A DNA stretch of 19,101 nucleotides from JOPF133 sp052144935 (GCA_052144935.1 JBKQPR010000356.1:1-19101); one strand, 5' to 3'. Shown: positions 6,939-13,438, counted from the stretch's first letter. Translations and numbers: made by a program. The notes: generated from the sequence alone by a model not told the origin.

Positions 6939-7562
6939 TCAGGAAGTGACGGGTTGTGCGACCATTTGCTGGGCCGCAGCGCCAGTTCCAGCGTTGAATG
7001 CGTCCATGCGCGATGGCAGCGCAGGTTGTTCCCGAGTTGCTATTAAGCCCAGATCTTCGCCGGAACCGAATGGAGCGTTGAATGCGCAGCCCGGCGCTGA
7101 GTTGAATGCCTGGTAGGTGTAGCTGCCTAGCGTTTGAAGAGATCCGGCCCCCGCAACTCCAAAGAGATCTTGCATCTTGAGACTCCAGGTCCACGCCGGC
7201 GGTCTGCCCAGATGTAGTCTTGCGGATGGGTGTAGCGACGGTGAAGCGCCCCCGCCTATCTCTGTATTCGGCCGTGGCGTTGCGTTGACGGCCCTGAACT
7301 CAGCTTCAATCCCCAGTGCGGCTAAGACAGCATCAAGGCTGCTCAGCCGCGGATTACCCCCCTCCGAAAGCATACGGTAGAGGTTTTCGCGGTTGACGCC
7401 AGCCTGCGCGGCCACTTTCGTCATTCCTTTTTGCGCCTCAGCTACGTCTCGAAGGGCTAGAAGGAATGTCTCGCGCGATTCCCTTCTGGCGGCAGTCAGG
7501 TACTCAGCGGCATACTCTGGATCCTTCAGATCCGACAGGAGGTCATCAATATAATCACTCAT
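6939..7562 (-). CDS. XRE-type antitoxin (HigA/TIGR02684-like) with long C-terminal extension
   Basis: 207 residues. Residues 1-92 match the 'probable addiction module antidote' pattern: DLKDPEYAAEYL near the N-terminus, FLLALRDVAEA, then a helix-turn-helix TKVAAQAGVNRENLYRMLSE (48-67) and GNPRLSSLDAVLAALGI. Such antitoxins normally stop near residue 100 and bind both toxin and operator. Here about 110 further residues follow, low in charge, with three AFN-containing repeats (AFNSAPG 152, AFNAPFG 161, AFNAGTG 188). An internal ATG at 7175 (M130) has a GGAG site 7 nt upstream, so the tail could also be made as a separate 78-residue protein. Ribosome binding site GAGAGGG lies 7 nt before the ATG, inside the toxin gene. 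The start overlaps the toxin stop by 4 nt (ATGA). Confidence 0.85.
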   Translation of the reverse strand: MSDYIDDLLSDLKDPEYAAEYLTAARRESRETFLLALRDVAEAQKGMTKVAAQAGVNRENLYRMLSEGGNPRLSSLDAVLAALGIEAEFRAVNATPRPNTEIGGGASPSLHPSARLHLGRPPAWTWSLKMQDLFGVAGAGSLQTLGSYTYQAFNSAPGCAFNAPFGSGEDLGLIATREQPALPSRMDAFNAGTGAAAQQMVAQPVTS

Positions 7563-7909
7563 TGGGTTGCCCTCTCCCGACGGGTTCGGTCTTTATAGTC
7601 GCGCCATAGAGTTTTGGCCCACATGATATCGCCGTCCTGCGAGTTCTTATCGCCTCCGCACAAGAGCACGATCTTGTCGCCGTCGATTCCGTAATAGATC
7701 CTATATCCCGGCCCCATGTCAATTCTTGATTCCGAGACTCCTTCGCCAACGGATTTGCTATTCCCGAAGTTCCCCGCTCTCATCCGGGTGATGCGCGCAT
7801 CGATAGCCACCTTGACCTTGGCGTCGCTGAGTCCGCCGCGCCATGACCGGTATGGTTTCTCGCCAGAGCCGGTTTGGTAGTAGACGGCCTCTCGCTCTTT
7901 CGCTTCCAT
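7559..7909 (-). CDS. RelE/HigB-type toxin (TIGR02683-like addiction module killer protein)
   Basis: 116 residues, usual length. The diagnostic C-terminal half is present: ARITRMRAGNFGNSKSVGEG, then ESRIDMGPGYRIYYG, KIVLLCGGDKNSQDGDI and a basic tail. Relatives of this RelE-superfamily branch are mRNA interferases or close kin, neutralised by the antitoxin encoded next. Order toxin-first, with a 4-nt overlap into the antitoxin, is typical for this pair type. A GTAGC...GCTAC inverted repeat lies 30-45 bp upstream. The in-frame ATG at 7909 is used; another ATG at 7914 is out of frame. Activity on a given RNA cannot be read from the sequence. Confidence 0.88.
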   Translation of the reverse strand: MEAKEREAVYYQTGSGEKPYRSWRGGLSDAKVKVAIDARITRMRAGNFGNSKSVGEGVSESRIDMGPGYRIYYGIDGDKIVLLCGGDKNSQDGDIMWAKTLWRDYKDRTRRERATQ

Positions 7910-7938
7910 CGCATGGCGCCCACTTCAACCCGTGGTCC

Positions 7939-7954
7939 GTAGCGTATAAGCTAC
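7939..7954 (-). promoter_or_regulatory. Candidate operator/promoter of the toxin-antitoxin operon
   Basis: GTAGCGTATAAGCTAC is a 16-bp imperfect palindrome (14 of 16 positions self-complementary) with a TATA core, starting 30 bp before the toxin ATG. Its position and core suit an operator overlapping a -10 box, to be bound by the XRE antitoxin. No clear -35 box was found. The surrounding gap 7910-8119 holds no gene I can see. Confidence 0.4.
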
Positions 7955-8119
7955 ACCCATAAAGATGGTAGCACTCGACCCTCCAGCTTGCAATAGCTCG
8001 CCCGACAGCACGACAGCAGCCGGCAGCGGGGATAGTGCCGGTATACGCCTTATGTGCGTCGAGCACATCGTTGGAGGGATTGGAATTGCGAAGCGGGGAC
8101 AGCGATCCAACGGCCCTGC

Positions 8120-9055
8120 TCAATCCACCAGCCCGAGACGCCTGAGGGACGCCTCGGGCTCCCGCTCGTCGAAGATGGTCAGGGACGCCTTTTCGCGGCC
8201 GTGCTCGAGGGCCACTCCGAAGGGATAGGCGGTGTAGTGGAAGATCGCAGCGAGCCGGTCGAATTCGGTGGAAACGCCGGCGCGCAGTCCGGTCTCGGCC
8301 AGGAATTGGGGCGCGAACCGGGGATGCTCCACGGGCACTCCGATCACCGCAGTGCCGGCCCAATGGTAGTGCGACATGCGGCGGGCGGCCTCTACGCAGT
8401 GCATGCACTCGGGATTGAAAAAGAACAGAAACACGTTGCCCTGTTCCAGCGAGTAGGGCTTGCCATCCACCACGATGGAGGCCGGCGCCTTCACGCCGGT
8501 TTCGCGCGCGGCGGCCACGCCGTAGGATCCCAGCGCCAGAATTACCACCGCGCCGGCGACGAGGGCGGCGGCGCGCAGGTCCGCGGCGCGGCGCGGCGCT
8601 CTCGCACGACCCCAGGCACCCGCCGCGACGGCCAGCAGCAGCATGACGGCATCGCCGATGAAGAAGCCGGGGCCCACCGCGCGCTTGATCCAGGGAAAAC
8701 AACTGCAATCCGCGCCGCGCAGCGCCTGGTAGTTGACGCCCACATAAACCAGGAAGGCCGCCAGCAGCAGCCCGGTAGTCAGCGCGCCCCAGCGGCGCAG
8801 GCGCGGCACCAGAATCCAGACGCCGCCCACGGTTTCCAGAATGCCGAAGGCCAGCGCCGCCGGCAGGCTGAGCGCGGCCGGCACTTTGGCCTGCGCCATG
8901 CGCACCGCGGCGTCCCGCGGGCCGGTGATTTTCCAAAGGCCCGAGGCCAGAAACAGCAAACCGATCGACAGAGCGGCAACCCAGCCCACGGCGGTCTTCC
9001 ATCCGGGCAATTCCAGCGTAGCGACGGCGCGCGGCTGTGCCATACTGTCATTCAT
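8120..9055 (-). CDS. MauE/DoxX-like membrane protein fused to a periplasmic thioredoxin-like domain
   Basis: 311 residues. Four transmembrane segments (about 21-43, 60-85, 90-109, 128-148) form a MauE/DoxX-type module with the characteristic DCSCF motif (116-120) in a loop. A fifth segment (160-182) leads to a thioredoxin-fold domain (about 190-310) with active site CMHC (217-220) in FFNPECMHC and a cis-proline region AYPF (276-279). MauE-type proteins pass reducing or oxidising equivalents across the membrane; the attached domain would make or break disulfides outside the cytoplasm. The start at 9055 has no ribosome binding site, but a TACAAT box ends 6 nt before it, suggesting a leaderless transcript. 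Another ATG in frame is at 9043. It is divergent from the gene at 9135. Confidence 0.85.
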   Translation of the reverse strand: MNDSMAQPRAVATLELPGWKTAVGWVAALSIGLLFLASGLWKITGPRDAAVRMAQAKVPAALSLPAALAFGILETVGGVWILVPRLRRWGALTTGLLLAAFLVYVGVNYQALRGADCSCFPWIKRAVGPGFFIGDAVMLLLAVAAGAWGRARAPRRAADLRAAALVAGAVVILALGSYGVAAARETGVKAPASIVVDGKPYSLEQGNVFLFFFNPECMHCVEAARRMSHYHWAGTAVIGVPVEHPRFAPQFLAETGLRAGVSTEFDRLAAIFHYTAYPFGVALEHGREKASLTIFDEREPEASLRRLGLVD

Positions 9056-9061
9056 GGCCCC

Positions 9062-9067
9062 ATTGTA
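9062..9067 (-). promoter_or_regulatory. -10 box placing +1 at the start codon of the MauE-thioredoxin gene
   Basis: TACAAT on the minus strand is followed by 6 nt and then the ATG at 9055, so transcription would begin at or next to the start codon. No -35 match is seen at 16-18 bp because that position is occupied by GC repeat copy C. Confidence 0.35.
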
Positions 9068-9085
9068 GCTTTTTCAACGGCTTCC

Positions 9086-9128
9086 GGGCCCCGGGGGCAC
9101 CCCAGAGGGCACCCCCGAAGGCACCCCG
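9086..9128 (-). repeat. Dispersed 12-bp GC repeat, copy C (between divergent genes)
   Basis: Minus-strand reading gives three units, GTGCCTTCGGGG, GTGCCCTCTGGG, GTGCCCCCGGGG, closed by CCC. It fills most of the 79-bp gap between the MauE-thioredoxin gene and the gene at 9135, and ends only 6 nt before the latter's ATG. Confidence 0.6.
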
Positions 9129-9134
9129 ACCCCC

Positions 9135-9635
9135 ATGATCCCGATTGCCTGCCTCGTGCTGCTGGCGGCCACCACGACCGTCGAACTGGCCGACGAAGTG
9201 TACCGCATACCGCCGCACTACTGGCGTTATATGGAGCTGGGTCTGAAGCAGCGGCCCGCCCTGGTGACCGCGCGTTTCGAGGTGGATGAGGGGCCGCCGC
9301 GCGTGCGGCTGGCCCTGATGACCCAGGACGACCTGGAACGCCTGCGCACCGGCCTCCCGCACCGCTTGCTCTCCGTGACGCCCCTGGGACCCTCCGGCCG
9401 CGTGCTCTACGACCTGCCGCAGGCGGGCGACTACGTGCTAGTGGTGGAAAACCGCGGGGCCGGCGAGGCCGTGGTGCACCTGCGCGTGTTGCTGGATTTC
9501 TCCGGGCGGCACTCCCTCACCGTGACGCAGATTACTCCGCGGCGCAGGGCGGTAGTGGTGGGGATCAGCCTGGCGGTGTTCTTTGCCATCGTGATTTACT
9601 CGGCGCGGCGTCTGCTGCGAGCCATTGGGCGATAA
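9135..9635 (+). CDS. Small exported, membrane-anchored protein with a GOLD-like beta domain
   Basis: 166 residues. A hydrophobic N-terminus (MIPIACLVLLAATTT) acts as a signal sequence; residues about 19-128 look like an all-beta domain, and 140-157 form a single transmembrane helix (VVVGISLAVFFAIVIY) followed by a basic tail (ARRLLRAIGR). This gives an outside-domain, inside-tail topology like p24/emp24 proteins, and the stretch GRVLYDLPQAGDYVLVVENR resembles the GOLD fold pattern. No enzyme motif is present. No Shine-Dalgarno is visible because the GC repeat abuts the ATG. It ends 5 nt before the convergent bactofilin gene. Topology is seen; GOLD is a suggestion. Confidence 0.7.
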   Translation: MIPIACLVLLAATTTVELADEVYRIPPHYWRYMELGLKQRPALVTARFEVDEGPPRVRLALMTQDDLERLRTGLPHRLLSVTPLGPSGRVLYDLPQAGDYVLVVENRGAGEAVVHLRVLLDFSGRHSLTVTQITPRRRAVVVGISLAVFFAIVIYSARRLLRAIGR

Positions 9636-9640
9636 AGGCG

Positions 9641-10195
9641 CTACCCCGCCTTGGCTTCCACGTCCGGCTCGGCGGCCGGGCCCTGCGGGGACGCCGCCCG
9701 CGCGGCGGAGCGCGGCTCCGGACGCACGATGTCGATGCTGCCTTTGAAGTAGGCCCCATCGTCGATGCTGATCCCGGCGGTCTTGATGTTGCCCACCAGG
9801 CTGCCTTGCCCACGGATGGCGAGTTTTTCCTTCATTTCGACGTTGCCATTGACCGAGCCGAAGATCACCACTTCGCGCGCCTTGATGTCGGCGCGCACCC
9901 TTCCGTTGGGGCCCACGGTCAGCAGGCTGTGCGATTCCAGCGTACCCTCCACTTCGCCATCCACCAGCAGCTCTTCGCGCGTGCTGATGTCGCCTTTGAT
10001 GTACATAGAAGCGCCAATCGAGGCCGACGGCGGACGCTGGACCGGCGCGGCCGCCGCGGGGCGATCGGGCGGCGCGACGCCCGCCGCAACTGACGGCGCA
10101 GCCGATTGCGTGGGGCTTGCATTCACGGGACTACGAAAGGGTTCCGATTGCGGTTGCGGCCTGGGCGCCGTTCCTTCATCATGTTTATTCCACAA
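9641..10195 (-). CDS. Bactofilin (polymer-forming cytoskeletal protein)
   Basis: 184 residues. A Pro/Ala/Gln-rich disordered N-terminus (1-57) precedes the bactofilin beta-helix domain (about 58-160), with the repeating pattern IKGDISTREELLVDGEVEG, VGPNGRVRADIKAREVVIFG, SVNGNVEMKEKLAIRGQGSL, and an Ala/Pro-rich C-tail. Bactofilins polymerise without nucleotides and organise cell shape, stalks, or wall enzymes at the membrane. The start codon is TTG at 10195: AAGGAG lies 9 nt upstream, and no in-frame ATG exists before the domain except at M64. The ATG pair 11-14 nt downstream is in another frame. It follows the LuxR-type gene by 93 nt on the same strand. Confidence 0.92.
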   Translation of the reverse strand: MWNKHDEGTAPRPQPQSEPFRSPVNASPTQSAAPSVAAGVAPPDRPAAAAPVQRPPSASIGASMYIKGDISTREELLVDGEVEGTLESHSLLTVGPNGRVRADIKAREVVIFGSVNGNVEMKEKLAIRGQGSLVGNIKTAGISIDDGAYFKGSIDIVRPEPRSAARAASPQGPAAEPDVEAKAG

Positions 10196-10288
10196 AGTGC
10201 GGTTCTCCTTTTTGGCAGGTCGGTGACCGCAATGCAGTGCATATGGAGGGCCATCGCGCGGGACGCGGAGAAGACGGCGAACGTAAGC

Positions 10289-10696
10289 TCACGCCGGTCG
10301 AACATGACGGTCACGCTCTCCGTCACGGCCCGCGGTCCATGGCGCGGATGATAGAACTCCTCCCTGGATTTGCCAAACGGCCAGTTCGGTGCGGTTGGTG
10401 ACTTTAGCCTTTTGGAAGATATGGCACATGTACACCTTGATGGTCCCTTCGCTCAGATGGAGCGCGAACGCGATCTGCTTATTGGAGAGGCCCTGCGCGA
10501 CCAGCGCCGCCACCTGGCGCTCCCGGTGACTCAGTTTCTGCCCCGGGACGGAGCGCAGAGTTGGCGGCCTCGGTGGCCGCCGGCACGATTCACACACGCG
10601 CACTAGCTCACCGGTAGACCGAAATTCGACGCCGCACCGGCAGCAGGTGCGCACGCACAGAATGGCTTGAGGTTCGGCCATGTTTCTAGCGCTCAT
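10289..10696 (-). CDS. Zinc-ribbon plus LuxR-type HTH transcriptional regulator
   Basis: 135 residues. An N-terminal ribbon has two Cys pairs, CCRC (18-21) and CESC (35-38), spaced like a zinc knuckle. A short linker leads to a GerE/LuxR DNA-binding domain (55-110): LSHRERQVAALVAQGLSNKQ, then IAFALHLSEGTIKVYMCHIF and VTNRTELAVW. There is no receiver, PAS or autoinducer domain, so input, if any, would come through the ribbon (metal, redox or a partner). Ribosome binding site GGAGG lies 6 nt before the ATG. The gene overlaps the upstream unknown gene by 11 nt and precedes bactofilin, so it may regulate its own operon. A second in-frame ATG at 10681 lacks a good site. Confidence 0.87.
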   Translation of the reverse strand: MSARNMAEPQAILCVRTCCRCGVEFRSTGELVRVCESCRRPPRPPTLRSVPGQKLSHRERQVAALVAQGLSNKQIAFALHLSEGTIKVYMCHIFQKAKVTNRTELAVWQIQGGVLSSAPWTAGRDGERDRHVRPA

Positions 10697-11165
10697 CCGC
10701 CGCCTCCGAGAACCTGCGCGTCACTTCGCCCGCATGGAGCGCCGCGAGCCGGCTTTCGACGAGCCGCACGGGATTGAGACAACGCCGGGGCCCCGGCCTC
10801 ACGGCGCCGCCGGGGCTGCGCTCGCGCCAGGTCTGCGGATGGTCGTAAAACTTACACAGTCGCAACAGGCAGCGGCCGTGCGCGCAATCGGCCACTTTCT
10901 CCGGCCGCCGCCAGACCCGCACCGCGCCAAGCTCGCGGTTCGCCAAGACCGTGCGCTTCTCGCCCGCGCCCGCATCCTCGATTTCGAGCTCGCTCAACAG
11001 CGGCTCCACTTTGCAGCGGATCTTTTGCACGCGCCGAAAGAGCGCCATGCCGCCGTTGAAAGCATTGACTTTCGTCTTGATGCCCGGCGAGAGCTGCCGC
11101 AAGCGAAGCGGTTGCGGCAGCGGCTGCGTTCTTGACGCCATTCCGTTATTACTTTGGTTGCACAT
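10686..11165 (-). CDS. Unknown Cys-containing basic protein, first gene of the LuxR-bactofilin operon
   Basis: 159 residues from the ATG at 11165, or 151 from 11141. I do not recognise a family. The protein is basic (many Arg), with a cluster CAHGRCLLRLC and KFYDHPQTW in the second half and a Cys in the first (IRCKVEPLL), so a metal-binding or regulatory role is possible. High GC at third codon positions and the 11-nt overlap with the LuxR-type gene argue that it is real. The frame stays open to an ATG at 11447, but the extra N-terminal part is Arg-rich and shadow-like. GGGGAG sits only 2 nt before the 11165 start, and 11141 has no site, so the start is uncertain. Confidence 0.55.
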   Translation of the reverse strand: MCNQSNNGMASRTQPLPQPLRLRQLSPGIKTKVNAFNGGMALFRRVQKIRCKVEPLLSELEIEDAGAGEKRTVLANRELGAVRVWRRPEKVADCAHGRCLLRLCKFYDHPQTWRERSPGGAVRPGPRRCLNPVRLVESRLAALHAGEVTRRFSEAADER

Positions 11166-11259
11166 AACTCCCCACGGGCAACGCACCTTCCCGGCAACCG
11201 TGAGGGCCCAGGGAATAAGTGCGATTCCCCCTATTAACAAGTTTGGTGAAGGTAACGCA

Positions 11260-11439
11260 ATGCATGCGGAGTTCCATAACGCTCCCGATGGCCCGCCTCG
11301 CCCCGAACCCGCGCAAGTCAATGCAGAACGCGGAGAAGCCATTGCGGACGGCGCGGGCCGATTCAAGATTCTCCGGCCCAAGCGTATTCTTTTCCACGTG
11401 CGGCCGGTAACTTTTACGCGTTCACTTTCGGCGCATTGA
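11260..11439 (+). CDS. Possible 59-residue small protein in the divergent promoter region
   Basis: An ATG at 11260 with GAAGG 7 nt upstream opens a 59-codon frame with an acidic, Pro-rich first half (APDGPPRPEPAQVNAERGEA) and a basic second half (RFKILRPKRILFHVRP). It resembles nothing I know. It precedes the pseudokinase gene on the same strand and may only be leader sequence. The ribosome binding site and even composition argue for it; lack of any family argues against. Confidence 0.3.
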   Translation: MHAEFHNAPDGPPRPEPAQVNAERGEAIADGAGRFKILRPKRILFHVRPVTFTRSLSAH

Positions 11440-11492
11440 TTTACCATGGAAACAAGCGCGCGGAAATACAGCGAAGGCTATCGAGTGGCTTT

Positions 11493-12605
11493 ATGGCTTG
11501 TGCATTGGATCAACTTACGGGAGTGTCTTTACCGCAGGGATACTATCTGGAGAAGTGCCTGGGAGAAGATGACGAGGGCGCGCTTTACCTGACCTCGTGC
11601 GGCCGGCCTGCGGAGCCGGCCGAAGAGCGTGCCGCGCAACCCGCCGTGCTGAAACTGGTGGCCGGGCATTCGGCCGCCCCCGGTCAGCTTGCGGCTTGGG
11701 AACGGCTGTCCAGCCTATCGCATCCGAATCTCCTGTCGCTTCTCGATTGCGGACGCGCCGGTCCTATTGGGCCCGCCGGCGGCCATTTCTTGTATGCCGT
11801 GTTCGAACACCCGGATGATTACCTGGCCTCCGCGCTCGAAGGCGGCCCGCTTTCCGAATCCGACGCCCGCGATGTGTTGGCGGCGGTGGAAACGGGTCTG
11901 CGATTCTTGCACGCGCACGGGCTGGCCCAGACGTCGGTGGACCCAAAGCACATCGTGGCGGTGGGGGATCGCATCAAGCTTTCCAGCGATACAGTGAAGC
12001 CGCTGGGCCCGGCGGCTACCGAAGCGGTCGATTGGAAGGCGTGCGGCGCTCTGCGCGACAGGCTGCTGGGGGGCCTCGAGAATACCCCGGAGTGCACCCG
12101 TGTGGCGCCCCTTCCAGGCCCAAGGGGCGACCCTCCGCCGGTGGAGGGGCGCGCCTTGGGCCCGCCAGAGCCGCGCCGCGGTCTGCCCGTCTGGGGGTAC
12201 GCGGCCCTCGCCGTGATGCTGGTGTTTTTGCTGCTGACCGCGGTGCGGCGAAAACCGGCGCCGGCGGTGCCTCCGCCGCAGCCCGCGCCCTACGTTCCGG
12301 CGCAAGCCCCCGTTCCAGCGGTGCGGAAAGTGTTACCGCCCAGCCATCCGGCCGATCCCGCCAACTGGCGCGTGGTGGCCTACACCTATATGCGGCGCAA
12401 GGACGCCGACCACAAAGTGGAGCAGATCAACGCTAAGTTTCCGGGCTTTGTGCCCGAGGTCTTTTCTCCCAAAGGCGGCGGCCAGCCGCCCTACCTGGTG
12501 GCGCTGGGCGGCCGCATGACCCGCGTTCGAGCACAGACGCTACAGCGCCAGGCTCTGGCCAAAGGGCTGCCACAAGGTACTTACGTCCAGAATTTCTCGA
12601 ACTAA
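11493..12605 (+). CDS. Pseudokinase-TM-SPOR domain protein
   Basis: 370 residues. Residues about 12-200 follow a Ser/Thr kinase outline: YYLEKCLGEDDEGALYL replaces the glycine loop, AVLKL has K54, E70 and SHPNLLSLLDCG follow. However, the HRDLKPxN block reads QTSVDPKH (146-153) and DFG reads SSD (164-166), so the catalytic Asp, the metal Asp and Asn are lost: a pseudokinase. The lobe ends early near 195. A Pro-rich linker (205-231) contains a large palindrome, then a transmembrane helix (232-251), a Pro-rich spacer, and a C-terminal SPOR domain (291-370, NWRVVAYTYMRRKDADHKVE through ALGGRMTRVRAQTLQRQA). SPOR domains bind glycan strands lacking stem peptides at division sites. Start at 11493 is preferred; the frame continues to a TTG at 11436. 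Confidence 0.8.
   Translation: MACALDQLTGVSLPQGYYLEKCLGEDDEGALYLTSCGRPAEPAEERAAQPAVLKLVAGHSAAPGQLAAWERLSSLSHPNLLSLLDCGRAGPIGPAGGHFLYAVFEHPDDYLASALEGGPLSESDARDVLAAVETGLRFLHAHGLAQTSVDPKHIVAVGDRIKLSSDTVKPLGPAATEAVDWKACGALRDRLLGGLENTPECTRVAPLPGPRGDPPPVEGRALGPPEPRRGLPVWGYAALAVMLVFLLLTAVRRKPAPAVPPPQPAPYVPAQAPVPAVRKVLPPSHPADPANWRVVAYTYMRRKDADHKVEQINAKFPGFVPEVFSPKGGGQPPYLVALGGRMTRVRAQTLQRQALAKGLPQGTYVQNFSN
12117..12162. repeat. 46-bp hairpin palindrome within the pseudokinase linker
   Basis: The arms at 12117-12136 and 12143-12162 are inverted repeats matching at 18 of 20 positions around a 6-nt loop (GCCGGT), beginning GGCCCAAGGGGCG and ending GCGCCTTGGGCC. In frame it encodes residues about 209-224 of the linker between the pseudokinase lobe and the membrane helix. 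It is unlike the 12-bp repeat family and may be an inserted REP-like element. Confidence 0.6.
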
Positions 12606-12858
12606 GTGGTTGCCTCCGTTCTCTAGCGGGCCCGGCCAGGAGCATAACTGAATATAGAACGACTTTTGCGATGGCATGGTAATCCTGGCGCAGCAAAGAA
12701 CTGGAAGCAAAGGGACACGGGCTGAGGGTTGCGCGTGTCCGACGGACATCGCGTGAGCGGCTTAGCGTGTGCTCGGGGGCATCGCGCGTGAGGATTTCAT
12801 TCGGGCGGGACGATGTTGGATTGGCGGCGCCATCGTCAGGTCGAATAGCGGCTCTCCA
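12606..12858. other. Convergent intergenic region with a 13-bp palindrome
   Basis: No gene or clear terminator is seen between the two convergent genes. TGTCCGACGGACA at 12736-12748 is a perfect inverted repeat around one base, and CATCGCG-TGAG strings occur twice (about 12746 and 12780). Function unknown. Confidence 0.4.
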
Positions 12859-13365
12859 TCAAGGCGCGTTTCGACTGAGCAGCGACTTTCGCCAGTGTGC
12901 CTCGGCCAAGTCCAGTAACTCCATTTCGGCATTGATTTCGGGCTCGTATGGCCATTCGTTGTCAGGATTGTCATCCACCCCGTGTTTCGTAATGGCTCTC
13001 TCTATCACCCGAACGGGAATCGGATAGCTGCGAGTGCGACCTCTCGAAATAAAATGGCTGCCGTAGCTGCATTCGTTCCACCCGTCCCAGCCATACACCA
13101 GGACGAAACGGAGGCATCGATATGACCGCGACAGGTTTTGAAAGTGATCGAGGCCATCGTCACCGCTCCCCTGGAAGATGTACCTCTTGGCGGCAAGATC
13201 CGGGGCAAGCGGCGTTGCCCGTTCGGAGAACGGTGCCTGTGCCTCGCCCACCAGCATGTCCGGCCTGAACACAGAGGAAGGCCGGGCATGGGCGAGACGC
13301 CGGAAGCGCGCTACGTCAGCCGTGCGCCCAGCGACGACCAGCCGTGCATTGCACCAAGTCCCCAT
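12859..13365 (-). CDS. Api92/DUF1281-like protein of unknown function
   Basis: 168 residues. The N-terminus MGTWCNARLVVAGRTADVAR matches the W-C-N-x-L-x-V-x-G opening of Api92-like (DUF1281) proteins, which have a ferredoxin-like fold and are found on phages, plasmids and chromosomal islands. The middle contains FQNLSRSYRCLRFVLVYGWD, as in family members with an aromatic-rich core. No catalytic motif is known. AAAAGGAAA lies 7-8 nt before the ATG. It is convergent with the pseudokinase gene and separated by 136 nt from the next minus-strand gene. Codon composition is less GC-extreme than its neighbours, consistent with acquisition, but this is an impression only. Confidence 0.6.
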   Translation of the reverse strand: MGTWCNARLVVAGRTADVARFRRLAHARPSSVFRPDMLVGEAQAPFSERATPLAPDLAAKRYIFQGSGDDGLDHFQNLSRSYRCLRFVLVYGWDGWNECSYGSHFISRGRTRSYPIPVRVIERAITKHGVDDNPDNEWPYEPEINAEMELLDLAEAHWRKSLLSRNAP

Positions 13366-13399
13366 GTCTCGATTTCCTTTTCGCGCAAACCAGAGTCTA

Positions 13400-13438
13400 C
13401 CGGCTCTGAACCAGCGGTCCGGCTCTGAACGGAGCCGG
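13400..13438. repeat. Direct repeat and hairpin upstream of the Api92-like gene
   Basis: CCGGCTCTGAAC occurs at 13400-13411 and again at 13419-13430. The second copy forms a perfect 7-bp stem with GAGCCGG at 13432-13438 (6-nt loop). On the minus strand the hairpin falls 64-83 nt after the 176-aa protein's stop, so it may terminate that operon, though no T-run follows. Confidence 0.4.

Noticed and set aside
8054..9289. 411-residue plus-strand frame
   Set aside because: Antisense of the MauE-thioredoxin gene, rich in His/Gln/Gly/Arg, with no recognisable domain.
10768..10805. Sixth copy of the 12-bp GC repeat
   Set aside because: The stretch is GC-rich and ends in GGGGCCCC, but its units do not match the consensus; it forms an 8-bp stem of its own and may be only coding sequence.
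11166..11447. N-terminal extension of the unknown minus-strand gene to an ATG at 11447
   Set aside because: Arg/Pro-rich, no ribosome binding site, and it would fill the divergent promoter region; a start near 11165 or 11141 is more likely.
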